Below, piece by piece: positions 53,086 through 62,559 of a stretch of 64,000 bases of DNA. The notes beneath the pieces are model-generated. The model was not told the DNA's origin and made no database searches. It saw only the letters and a list, made by a program, of their open reading frames with translations. Within the stretch, counting starts at the first letter, position 1; each line of letters starts with the position of its first letter. This DNA comes from Azolla caroliniana (lineage: Eukaryota; Polypodiophyta), in the NCBI GenBank assembly GCA_043228905.1, contig JBHGNT010000010.1:186001-250000 (forward strand). Reading direction: 5' to 3'. The position numbers and the translations under genes are program-made.

Positions 53086-53317
53086 ATGTCTCTCGACCTG
53101 AGTTTCAAAATCTTGATTTATTAATTCCATATCATAGGTAGCGTTGTTAGCTTCGAATCACATGTTTGAACACAAAAATCCGATATCATAGGTAGCGTTG
53201 TTAGCTTCGAATCGCAAGTTTGAACACAGAATTTCGGGATCACACGAGCCAGGTATGAACATTTTAATTTACTCACGGGCTCCTCTCAACTCTCTCCTCA
53301 AATTTGGTAATTTCTTC
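53086..53317. repeat. Long 232-bp monomer (54-bp partial duplication)
   Basis: Successive atgtctctcg motifs are 232 bp apart (53086 and 53318). The monomer runs normally to cgatatca (position 53) and then goes back to taggtagcg (position 178), repeating 54 bases. The switch lies in the word atatca, which occurs both in cgatatcac at positions 48-53 and in the tail atatcatagg at 172-177. The second half is the aatcgcaag/gaatttcggg subtype, so the two parts come from different parental monomers. The junction was seen only once. Confidence 0.9.
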
Positions 53318-55904
53318 ATGTCTCTCGACCTGAGTTTCAAAATCTTGATTTTTTAATTCTATATCATAGGTAGCGTTGTTAGCTTCGAATCGCATGTTTG
53401 AACACAAAAATCCGGGATCACACGAGGCAGGTATGAACATTTTAATTTACTCACGGGCTCTTCTCAACTCCTTGCTCAAATTTGGTAATTTCTTCATGTC
53501 TCTCGACCTGAGTTTCAAAATCTTGATTTTTTAATTCCATATCATAGGTAGCGTTGTTAGTTTCGAATCGCAAGTTTGAAGACAGAAATTCGGGATCACA
53601 CGAGCCAGGTGAGAACATTTTAATTTATTCACGCGCTCTTCTCAACTCCCTCCTCGAATTTGGTAATTTCTTCATGTCTCTCGACCTGAGTTTCAAAATC
53701 TTGATTTTTTAATTCCATATCATAGGTAGCGTTGTTAGCTTCGATTCGCATGTTTGAACACAGAAATCCGGGATCACACGAGCCAAATATGAACATTTTA
53801 ATTTATTCACACGCTCTTCTCAACCTCCTCCTCAAATTTGGTAATTTCTTCATGTCTCTCGACATGAGTTTCAAAATCTTGATTTTTTAATTCTATATCA
53901 TAGCTAGCATTGTTAGCTTCGAATCGCATGTTTGAAAACAAAAATCCGGGATCACACGAGCCAGGTATGAACATTTTAATTTACTCACGGGCTCCTCTCA
54001 ACTCCCTCCTCAAATTTGGTAATTTCTTCATGTCTCTCGACCTGAGTTTCAAAATCTTGATTTTTTAATTCTATATCATAGGTAGCGTTGTTAGCTTCGA
54101 ATCGCATGTTTGAACACAAAAGTCCGGGATCACACGAGCCAGGTATGAACATTTTAATTTACTCACGGGCTCCTCTCAACTCCCTCCTCAAATTTGGTAA
54201 TTTCTTCATGTCTCTCGACCTGAGTTTCAAAATCTTGAATTTTTAATTCCATATCATAGGTAGCGTTGTTAGCTTCGAATCGCATGTTTGAACACAAAAA
54301 TCCGGGATCACACGAGCCAGGTATGAACATTTTAATTTACTCACGGGCTCCTCTCAACTCCCTCCTCAAATTTGGTAATTTCTTCATGTCTCTCGACCTG
54401 AGTTTCAAAATCTTGATTTTTTAATTCTATATCATAGGTAGCGTTGTTAGCTTCGAATTGCATGTTTGAACAGAAAAATCCGGGATCACACGAAACAGGT
54501 ATGAACATTTTAATTTACTCACGGGCTCCTCTCAACTCCCTCCTCAAATTTGGTAATTTCTTCATGTCTCTCGACCTGAGTTTCAAAATCTTGATTTTTT
54601 AATTCCATATCTTAGGTAGCGTTGTTAGCTTCGATTCGCATGTTTGAACACAAAAATCCGGGATCACACGAGCCAGGTATGAACATTTTAATTTACTCAC
54701 GGGCTCCTGTCAACTCCCTCCTCAAATTTGGTAATTTCTTCATGTCTCGCGACCTGCGTTTCAAAATCTTGATTTTTTAATTCCATATCATAGGTAGCGT
54801 TGTTAGCTTCGAATCGCATGTTTGAACACAAAAATCCGGGATCACACGAGCCAGGTATGAACATTTTAATTTACTCACGGGCTCCTCTCAACTCCCTCCT
54901 CAAATTTGGTAATTTCTTCATGTCTCTCGACCTGAGTTTCAAAATCTTGAATTTTTAATTCCATATCATAGGTAGCGTTGTTAGCTTCGAATCGCAAGTT
55001 TGAACACAGAATTTCGGGATCACACGAGCCAGGTATGAACATTTTAATTTACTCACGGGCTCCTCTCAACTCTCTCCTCAAATTTGGTAATTTCTTCATG
55101 TCTCTCGACCTGAGTTTCAAAATCTTGATTTTTTAATTCTATATCATAGGTAGCGTTGTTAGCTTCGAATCGCATGTTTGAACACAAAAATCCGGGATCA
55201 CACGAGGCAGGTATGATCATTTTAATTTACTCACGGGCTCTTCTCAACTCCTTGCTCAAATTTGGTAATTTCTTCATGTCTCTCGACCTGAGTTTCAAAA
55301 TCTTGATTTTTTAATTCCATATCATAGGTAGCGTTGTTAGCTTCGAATCGCATGTTTGAACACAAAAATCCGGGATCACACGAGCCAGGTATGAACATTT
55401 TAATTTACTCACGGGCTCCTCTCAACTCCCTCCTCAAATTTGGTAATTTCTTCATGTCTCTCGACCTGAGTTTCAAAATCTTGAATTTTTAATTCTATAT
55501 CATAGGTAGCGTTGTTAGCTTCGAATCGCAAGTTTGAACACAGAATTTCGGGATCACACGAGCCAGGTATGAACATTTTAATTTACTCACGGGCTCCTCT
55601 CAACTCTCTCCTCAAATTTGGTAATTTGTTCATGTCTCTCGACCTGAGTTTCAAAATCTTGATTTATTAATTCCATATCATAGGTAGCGTTGTTAGCTTC
55701 GAATCACATGTTTGAACACAAAAATCCGATATCACATGGGCCAGGTATGAACATTTTAATTTACTCACGGGCTCTTCTCAACTCCCTCCTCAAATTTGGT
55801 ACTTTCTTCATGTCTCTCGACCTGAGTTTCAAAATCTTGAATTTTTAATTCCATATCATAGGTAGCGTTGTTAGCTTCGAATCGCAAGTTTGAACACAGA
55901 ATTT
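53318..55904. repeat. Satellite with a third partial copy of the gaagacag block
   Basis: From about 53540 to 54200 this follows 50506-51170 at offset 3034 (gttagtttcg, tttgaagacag, ccaggtgagaac, ctcgacatgag). The gaatttttaattcc/gaatttcggg pair, followed by the ctctctcctc head, recurs several times (near 53220, 55010, 55545 and 55905), giving irregular short-range repetition. Single variants include cgaattgcatg with gaacagaaaa near 54460 and tatgatcatttt near 55213. No gene was seen. Confidence 0.7.
54258..54435. repeat. Reference monomer (178 bp) used for numbering
   Basis: This copy matches the commonest base at nearly every site, so it serves as a practical consensus. Position 1 is the first base of aggtagcg. 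Zones: 1-20 conserved (aggtagcgttgttagcttcg); 21-30 variable (aatcgcatg, attcgcatc, aatcgcaag, aatcacatg); 44-60 variable (ccgggatcacacgagcc, ccgatatcacatgggcc, ccgagatc, tttggtatc); 61-81 conserved (caggtatgaac then attttaattt); 82-120 variable, pyrimidine-rich, with several head types (tcctcaaatttgg, ttctaacttgcc, ttgctcaaatttgg, tccgcaaatttgg, ttctaactcgct, tcctaaaatgtgg); 121-160 conserved (ttcatgtctctcgacctgag, then tttcaaaatcttga); 161-178 variable T run and the ttccatatcttagg, ttctatatcatagg or ttccatattctagg tail. Confidence 0.93.
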
Positions 55905-58400
55905 CGGGATCACACGAGCCAGGTATGAACATTTTAATTTACTCACGGGCTCCTCTCAACTCTCTCCTCAAATTTGGTAATTTCTTCATGTCTCTCGACC
56001 TGAGTTTCAAAATCTTGATTTTTTAATTCTATATCATAGGTAGCGTTGTTAGCTTCGAATCGCATGTTTGAACACAAAAATCCGGGATCACACAAGGCAG
56101 GTATGAACATTTTAATTTACTCACGGGCTCTTCTCAACTCCTTGCTCAAATTTGGTAATTTCTTCATGTCTCTCGACCTGAGTTTCAAAATCTTGATTTT
56201 TTAATTCCATATCTTAGGTAGCGTTGTTAGCTTCGATTCGCATGTTTGAACACAAAAATCCGGGATCACACGAGCCAGGTATGAACATTTTAATTTACTC
56301 ACGGGCTCCTCTCAACTCCCTCCTCAAATTTGGTAATTTCTTCATGTCTCTCGACCTGAGTTTCAAAATCTTGATTTTTTAATTCTATATCATAGGTAGT
56401 GTTGTTAGCTTCGAATCGCATGTTTGAACACAAAAATCCGGGATAACACGAGGCAGGTATGAACATTTTAATTTACTCACGGGCTCCTCTCAACTCCCTC
56501 CTCAAATTTGGTAATTTCTTCATGTCTCTCGACCTGAGTTTCAAAATCTTGATTTTTTAATTCCATATCTTAGGTAGCGTTGTTAGCTTCGAATCGCATG
56601 TATGTTTGAACACAAAAATCCGGGATAACACGAGGCAGGTATGAACATTTTAATTTACTCACGGGCTCCTCTCAACACCCTCCTCAAATTTGGTAATTTC
56701 TTCATGTCTCTCGACCTGAGTTTCAAAATCTTGATTTTTTAATTCCATTTCTTAGGTAGCGTTGTTAGCTTCGAATCGCATGTTTGAACACAAAAATCCG
56801 GGATCACACGAGCCAGGTATGAACATTTTAATTTACTCACGGGCTCCTCTCAACTCCCTCTTCTAACTCGCTAATTTGTTCATGTCTCTCGACCTGAGTC
56901 TCAAAATTTTGATTTATTAATTCCATATCTTAGGTAGCGTTGTTAGCTTCGAATCACATGTTTGAACACAAAAATCCGATATCACATGGGCCAGGTATGA
57001 ACATTTTAATTTACTCACGGGCTCTTCTCAACTCCCTCCTCAAATTTGGTACTTTCTTCATGTCTCTCGACCTGAGTTTCAAAATCTTGATTTTTTAATT
57101 CTATAACATAGGTAGCGTTGTTAGCTTCGAATCCCATGTTTGAACACAAAAATCCGGGATCACACGAGCCAGGTATGAACATTTTAATTTACTCTCCGGC
57201 TCTTCTCAACTCCCTCTTCTAACTTGCCAATTTCTTCATGTCTCTCGACCTGAGTTTCAAAATCTTGATTTTTTAATTCCATATTCTAGGTAGCGTTGTT
57301 AGCTTCGAATCGCAAGTTTGAACCCAAAAATCCGAGATCACACGAGCCAGGTATGAATATTTTAAATTAGTCACGGGCTCTTCTCAACTCCTTGCTCAAA
57401 TTTGGTAATTTCTTCATGTCTCTCGACCTGCGTTTCAAAATCTTGATTTTTTAATTCCATATGATAGGTAGCGTTGTTAGCTTCGAATCGCATGTTTGGA
57501 CACAAAAATCCGGGGTCACACGAACCAGGTATAAACATTTTAATTTACTCAAGCGCTCTTCTCAACTCCCTCTTCAAATTTGGTAATTTCTTCATGTCTC
57601 TCGACCTGAGTTTCAAAATCTTGATTTTTTAATTCCATATCATAGGTAGCGTTGCTGGCTTCGATTCGCATGTTTGAACACAGAAATCCGGGATCACACG
57701 AGCCAGGTATGAACATTTTAATTTACTCACGGGCTCCTCTCAACTCCCTCCTCAAATTTGGTAATTTCTTCATGTCTCTCGACCTGAGTTTCAAAATCTT
57801 CATTTTTTAATTCCATATCATAGGTAGCGTTGTTAGCTTCGAATCGCAAGTTTGCACACAGAAATTCGGAAGCACACGAGCCAGGTATGAACATTTTAAT
57901 TTATTCACGCGCTCTTCTCAACTCCCTCCTCAAATTTGGTAATTTCTTCATGTCTCTCGACCTGAGTTTCAAAATCTGAATTTTTTAATTCTATATCATA
58001 GCTAGCATTGTTAGCTTCGATTCGCATCTTTGAACACAAAAAACCGGGGTCACACGAGCCAGGTATGAACATTTTAATTTACTCAAGCGCTCTTCTCAAC
58101 TCCCTCTTCAAATTTGGTAATTTCTTCATGTCTCTCGACCTGAGTTTCAAAATCTTGATTTTTTAATTCTATATCATAGGTAGCGTTGTTAGCTTCGAAT
58201 CGCATGTTTGAACACAAAAATCCGGGAACACACGAGCCAGGTATGAACTTTTTAATTTACTCACGGGCTCCTCTCAACTCCCTCCTCAAATTTGGTATTT
58301 TCTTCATGTCTCTCGACCAGAGTTTCAATATCCTGATTTTTTAATTCCATATTCTAGGTAGCGTTGTTAGCTTCGAATCGCATGTTTGAACACAAAAATC
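55905..58400. repeat. First unit of the region C 14-monomer tandem duplication (2496 bp)
   Basis: Aligns with 58401-60896 at offset 2496. Shared markers are cacaaggcagg (56091 and 58587), ggtagtgttg, gataacacgaggc, the gcatgtatgtttg 4-bp insertion, ctcaacaccc, ccatttcttagg, gagtctcaaaattttg, gtatgaatatttt, tttggacacaa, gcgttgctggc and gggaacacacg. The length is 14 x 178 plus the 4-bp insertion. Unique differences include gaacttttta at about 58246 and gaccagag at about 58316. Confidence 0.87.
56595..56610. repeat. 4-bp insertion in a monomer (copy 1)
   Basis: The usual gcatgtttg reads gcatgtatgtttg. The four bases tatg (or gtat) duplicate the neighbouring atg context, as expected from replication slippage. 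Further copies are at 59097 and 63016, inside the two other copies of this block. Confidence 0.85.
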
Positions 58401-60896
58401 CGGGATCACACGAGCCAGGTATGAACATTTTAATTTACTCACGGGCTCCTCTCAACTCTCTCCTCAAATTTGGTAATTTCTTCATGTCTCTCGACCTGAG
58501 TTTCAAAATCTTGATTTTTTAATTCTATATCATAGGTAGCGTTGTTAGCTTCGAATCGCATGTTTGAACACAAAAATCCGGGATCACACAAGGCAGGTAT
58601 GAACATTTTAATTTACTCACGGGCTCTTCTCAACTCCTTGCTCAAATTTGGTAATTTCTTCATGTCTCTCGACCTGAGTTTCAAAATCTTGATTTTTTAA
58701 TTCCATATCTTAGGTAGCGTTGTTAGCTTCGATTCGCATGTTTGAACACAAAAATCCGGGATCACACGAGCCAGGTATGAACATTTTAATTTACTCACGG
58801 GCTCCTCTCAACTCCCTCCTCAAATTTGGTAATTTCTTCATGTCTCTCGACCTGAGTTTCAAAATCTTGATTTTTTAATTCTATATCATAGGTAGTGTTG
58901 TTAGCTTCGAATCGCATGTTTGAACACAAAAATCCGGGATAACACGAGGCAGGTATGAACATTTTAATTTACTCACGGGCTCCTCTCAACTCCCTCCTCA
59001 AATTTGGTAATTTCTTCATGTCTCTCGACCTGAGTTTCAAAATCTTGATTTTTTAATTCCATATCTTAGGTAGCGTTGTTAGCTTCGAATCGCATGTATG
59101 TTTGAACACAAAAATCCGGGATAACACGAGGCAGGTATGAACATTTTAATTTACTCACGGGCTCCTCTCAACACCCTCCTCAAATTTGGTAATTTCTTCA
59201 TGTCTCTCGACCTGAGTTTCAAAATCTTGATTTTTTAATTCCATTTCTTAGGTAGCGTTGTTAGCTTCGAATCGCATGTTTGAACACAAAAATCCGGGAT
59301 CACACGAGCCAGGTATGAACATTTTAATTTACTCACGGGCTCCTCTCAACTCCCTCTTCTAACTCGCTAATTTGTTCATGTCTCTCGACCTGAGTCTCAA
59401 AATTTTGATTTATTAATTCCATATCTTAGGTAGCGTTGTTAGCTTCGAATCACATGTTTGAACACAAAAATCCGATATCACATGGGCCAGGTATGAACAT
59501 TTTAATTTACTCACGGGCTCTTCTCAACTCCCTCCTCAAATTTGGTACTTTCTTCATGTCTCTCGACCTGAGTTTCAAAATCTTGATTTTTTAATTCTAT
59601 AACATAGGTAGCGTTGTTAGCTTCGAATCCCATGTTTGAACACAAAAATCCGGGATCACACGAGCCAGGTATGAACATTTTAATTTACTCTCCGGCTCTT
59701 CTCAACTCCCTCTTCTAACTTGCCAATTTCTTCATGTCTCTCGACCTGAGTTTCAAAATCTTGATTTTTTAATTCCATATTCTAGGTAGCGTTGTTAGCT
59801 TCGAATCGCAAGTTTGAACCCAAAAATCCGAGATCACACGAGCCAGGTATGAATATTTTAAATTAGTCACGGGCTCTTCTCAACTCCTTGCTCAAATTTG
59901 GTAATTTCTTCATGTCTCTCGACCTGCGTTTCAAAATCTTGATTTTTTAATTCCATATGATAGGTAGCGTTGTTAGCTTCGAATCGCATGTTTGGACACA
60001 AAAATCCGGGGTCACACGAACCAGGTATAAACATTTTAATTTACTCAAGCGCTCTTCTCAACTCCCTCTTCAAATTTGGTAATTTCTTCATGTCTCTCGA
60101 CCTGAGTTTCAAAATCTTGATTTTTTAATTCCATATCATAGGTAGCGTTGCTGGCTTCGATTCGCATGTTTGAACACAGAAATCCGGGATCACACGAGCC
60201 AGGTATGAACATTTTAATTTACTCACGGGCTCCTCTCAACTCCCTCCTCAAATTTGGTAATTTCTTCATGTCTCTCGACCTGAGTTTCAAAATCTTCATT
60301 TTTTAATTCCATATCATAGGTAGCGTTGTTAGCTTCGAATCGCAAGTTTGCACACAGAAATTCGGAAGCACACGAGCCAGGTATGAACATTTTAATTTAT
60401 TCACGCGCTCTTCTCAACTCCCTCCTCAAATTTGGTAATTTCTTCATGTCTCTCGACCTGAGTTTCAAAATCTGAATTTTTTAATTCTATATCATAGCTA
60501 GCATTGTTAGCTTCGATTCGCATCTTTGAACACAAAAAACCGGGGTCACACGAGCCAGGTATGAACATTTTAATTTACTCAAGCGCTCTTCTCAACTCCC
60601 TCTTCAAATTTGGTAATTTCTTCATGTCTCTCGACCTGAGTTTCAAAATCTTGATTTTTTAATTCTATATCATAGGTAGCGTTGTTAGCTTCGAATCGCA
60701 TGTTTGAACACAAAAATCCGGGAACACACGAGCCAGGTATGAACATTTTAATTTACTCACGGGCTCCTCTCAACTCCCTCCTCAAATTTGGTATTTTCTT
60801 CATGTCTCTCGACCTGAGTTTCAATATCCTGATTTTTTAATTCCATATTCTAGGTAGCGTTGTTAGCTTCGAATCGCAGGTTTGAACACAAAAATC
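58401..60896. repeat. Second unit of the region C 14-monomer duplication
   Basis: Mirrors the preceding unit. Agreement ends near 60877, where gcaggtttg faces gcatgtttg and the next monomers differ (ccgagatcatacg). Tandem placement at exactly one unit length with few differences indicates a recent unequal exchange. Confidence 0.87.
59091..59106. repeat. 4-bp insertion in a monomer (copy 2)
   Basis: Same gcatgtatgtttg form, 2496 bp after the first. It shows that the insertion came before the 14-monomer duplication. Confidence 0.85.
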
Positions 60897-61430
60897 CGAG
60901 ATCATACGAGCCAGGTATGAACATTTTAAATTAGTCACGGACTCTTCTCAACTCCTTCTTCTAACTTGCCAATTTCTTCAGGTCTCTCGACCTGAGTTTC
61001 AAAATCTTGATTTTTTAATTGCATATCATAGGTAGCGTTGTTAGCTTCGAATCGCATGTTTGAACACAAAAATCCGATATCACATGCGCCAGGTATGAAC
61101 ATTTTAATTTACTCACGGGCTCTTCTCAACTCCCTCTTCTAACTTGCCAATTTCTTCATATCTCTCGACCTGAGTTTCAAAATCTTTATTTTTAATTCCA
61201 TATCATAGGTAGCGTTCTTAGCTTCGATTCGCCTGTTTGAACACAGAAATCCGGGATCACACGAGCCAGGTATGAACATTTTAATTTATTCACGCGCTCT
61301 TCTCAACTCCCTCCTCAAATTTGGTAATTTCTTCATGTCTCTCGACCTGCGTTTCAAAATCTTGATTTTTTAATTCTATATCATAGCTAGCATTGTTAGC
61401 TTCGATTCGCATCTTTGAACACAAAAATCC
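60897..61430. repeat. Ordinary satellite between the 14-mer and 3-mer duplications
   Basis: Three monomers with local variants: ttcaggtctctcg near 60978, taattgcatatc near 61018, cttcatatctc with a shortened tctttatttttaatt near 61185, gcgttcttagc near 61210 and gcctgtttgaac near 61231. The last resembles 47689, so this stretch follows the 47.4-47.9 kb order. No gene was seen. Confidence 0.68.
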
Positions 61431-61964
61431 GGGATCACACGAGCCAGGTATGAACATTTTAATTTACTCACGGGCTCCTCTCAACTCCCTCCTCAAATTT
61501 GGTAATTTCTTCATGTCTCTCGACCTGAGTTTCAAAATCTTGATTTTTTAATTCCATATTCTAGGTAGCGTTGTTAGCTTCGAATCGCAAGTTTGAACAC
61601 AAAAATCCGAGATCACACGAACCAGGTATGAACATTTTAATTTACTCATGCGCTCTTCTCAACTCCGCCCTAAAATGTGGTAATTTCTTCATGTCTCTCG
61701 ACCTGAGTTTCAAAATTTTGATTTTTTAATTCCATATCATAGGTAGCGTTGTTAGCTTCGTATCACATGTTTGAACACAAAAATCCGATATCACGTGGGC
61801 CAGGTATGAACATTTTAATTTACTCACGGGCTCTTCTCAACTCCCTCTTCTAACTTGCCAATTTCTCCATGTCTCTCGACCTGAGTTTCAAAATCTTGAT
61901 TGTTTAATTCCATATCATAGGTAGCGTTGTTAGCTTCGATTCGCATGTTTGAACACAGAAATCC
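61431..61964. repeat. First unit of a 3-monomer tandem duplication (534 bp)
   Basis: Aligns with 61965-62498 at offset 534 (3 x 178), and the similarity runs on to about 62625. Shared markers: the ccatattctagg tail, the catgcgctc and ctaaaatgtgg head, cgtatcacatg with atatcacgtgggcc, and cttgattgtttaattcc. Private to this unit: aactccgcccta near 61661, aaaattttg near 61713 and tttctccatg near 61863. A related single copy lies near 48.2-48.6 kb. Confidence 0.85.
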
Positions 61965-62498
61965 GGGATCACACGAGCCAGGTATGAACATTTTAATTTA
62001 CTCACGGGCTCCTCTCAACTCCCTCCTCAAATTTGGTAATTTCTTCATGTCTCTCGACCTGAGTTTCAAAATCTTGATTTTTTAATTCCATATTCTAGGT
62101 AGCGTTGTTAGCTTCGAATCGCAAGTTTGAACACAGAAATCCGAGATCACACGAACCAGGTATGAACATTTTAATTTACTCATGCGCTCTTCTCAACTCC
62201 CTCCTAAAATGTGGTAATTTCTTCATGTCTCTCGACCTGAGTTTCAAAATCTTGATTTTTTAATTCCATATCATAGGTAGCGTTGTTAGCTTCGTATCAC
62301 ATGTTTGAACACAAAAATCCGATATCACGTGGGCCAGGTATGAACATTTTAATTTACTCACGGGCTCTTCTCAACTCCCTCTTCTAACTTGCCAATTTCT
62401 TCATGTCTCTCGACCTGAGTTTCAAAATCTTGATTGTTTAATTCCATATCATAGGTAGCGTTGTTAGCTTCGATTCGCATGTTTGAACACAGAAATCC
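61965..62498. repeat. Second unit of the 3-monomer tandem duplication
   Basis: Mirrors 61431-61964. It has gaacacagaaatcc near 62130 where the first unit has gaacacaaaaatcc. Both units carry atatcacgtgggcc, against atatcacatgggcc near 48423, so this base differs from the older single copy. Confidence 0.85.
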
Positions 62499-62559
62499 GG
62501 GATCACACGAGCCAGGTATGAACATTTTAATTTACTCACGGGCTCCTCTCAACTCCCTC

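Noticed and set aside
54258-54435. Hairpin or dyad around ttcgaatcgcatgtttgaa
   Set aside because: The arms ttcgaa and tttgaa are only six bases with a mismatch, and the common ttcgat subtype breaks the symmetry further, so it is not supported as a structural element.
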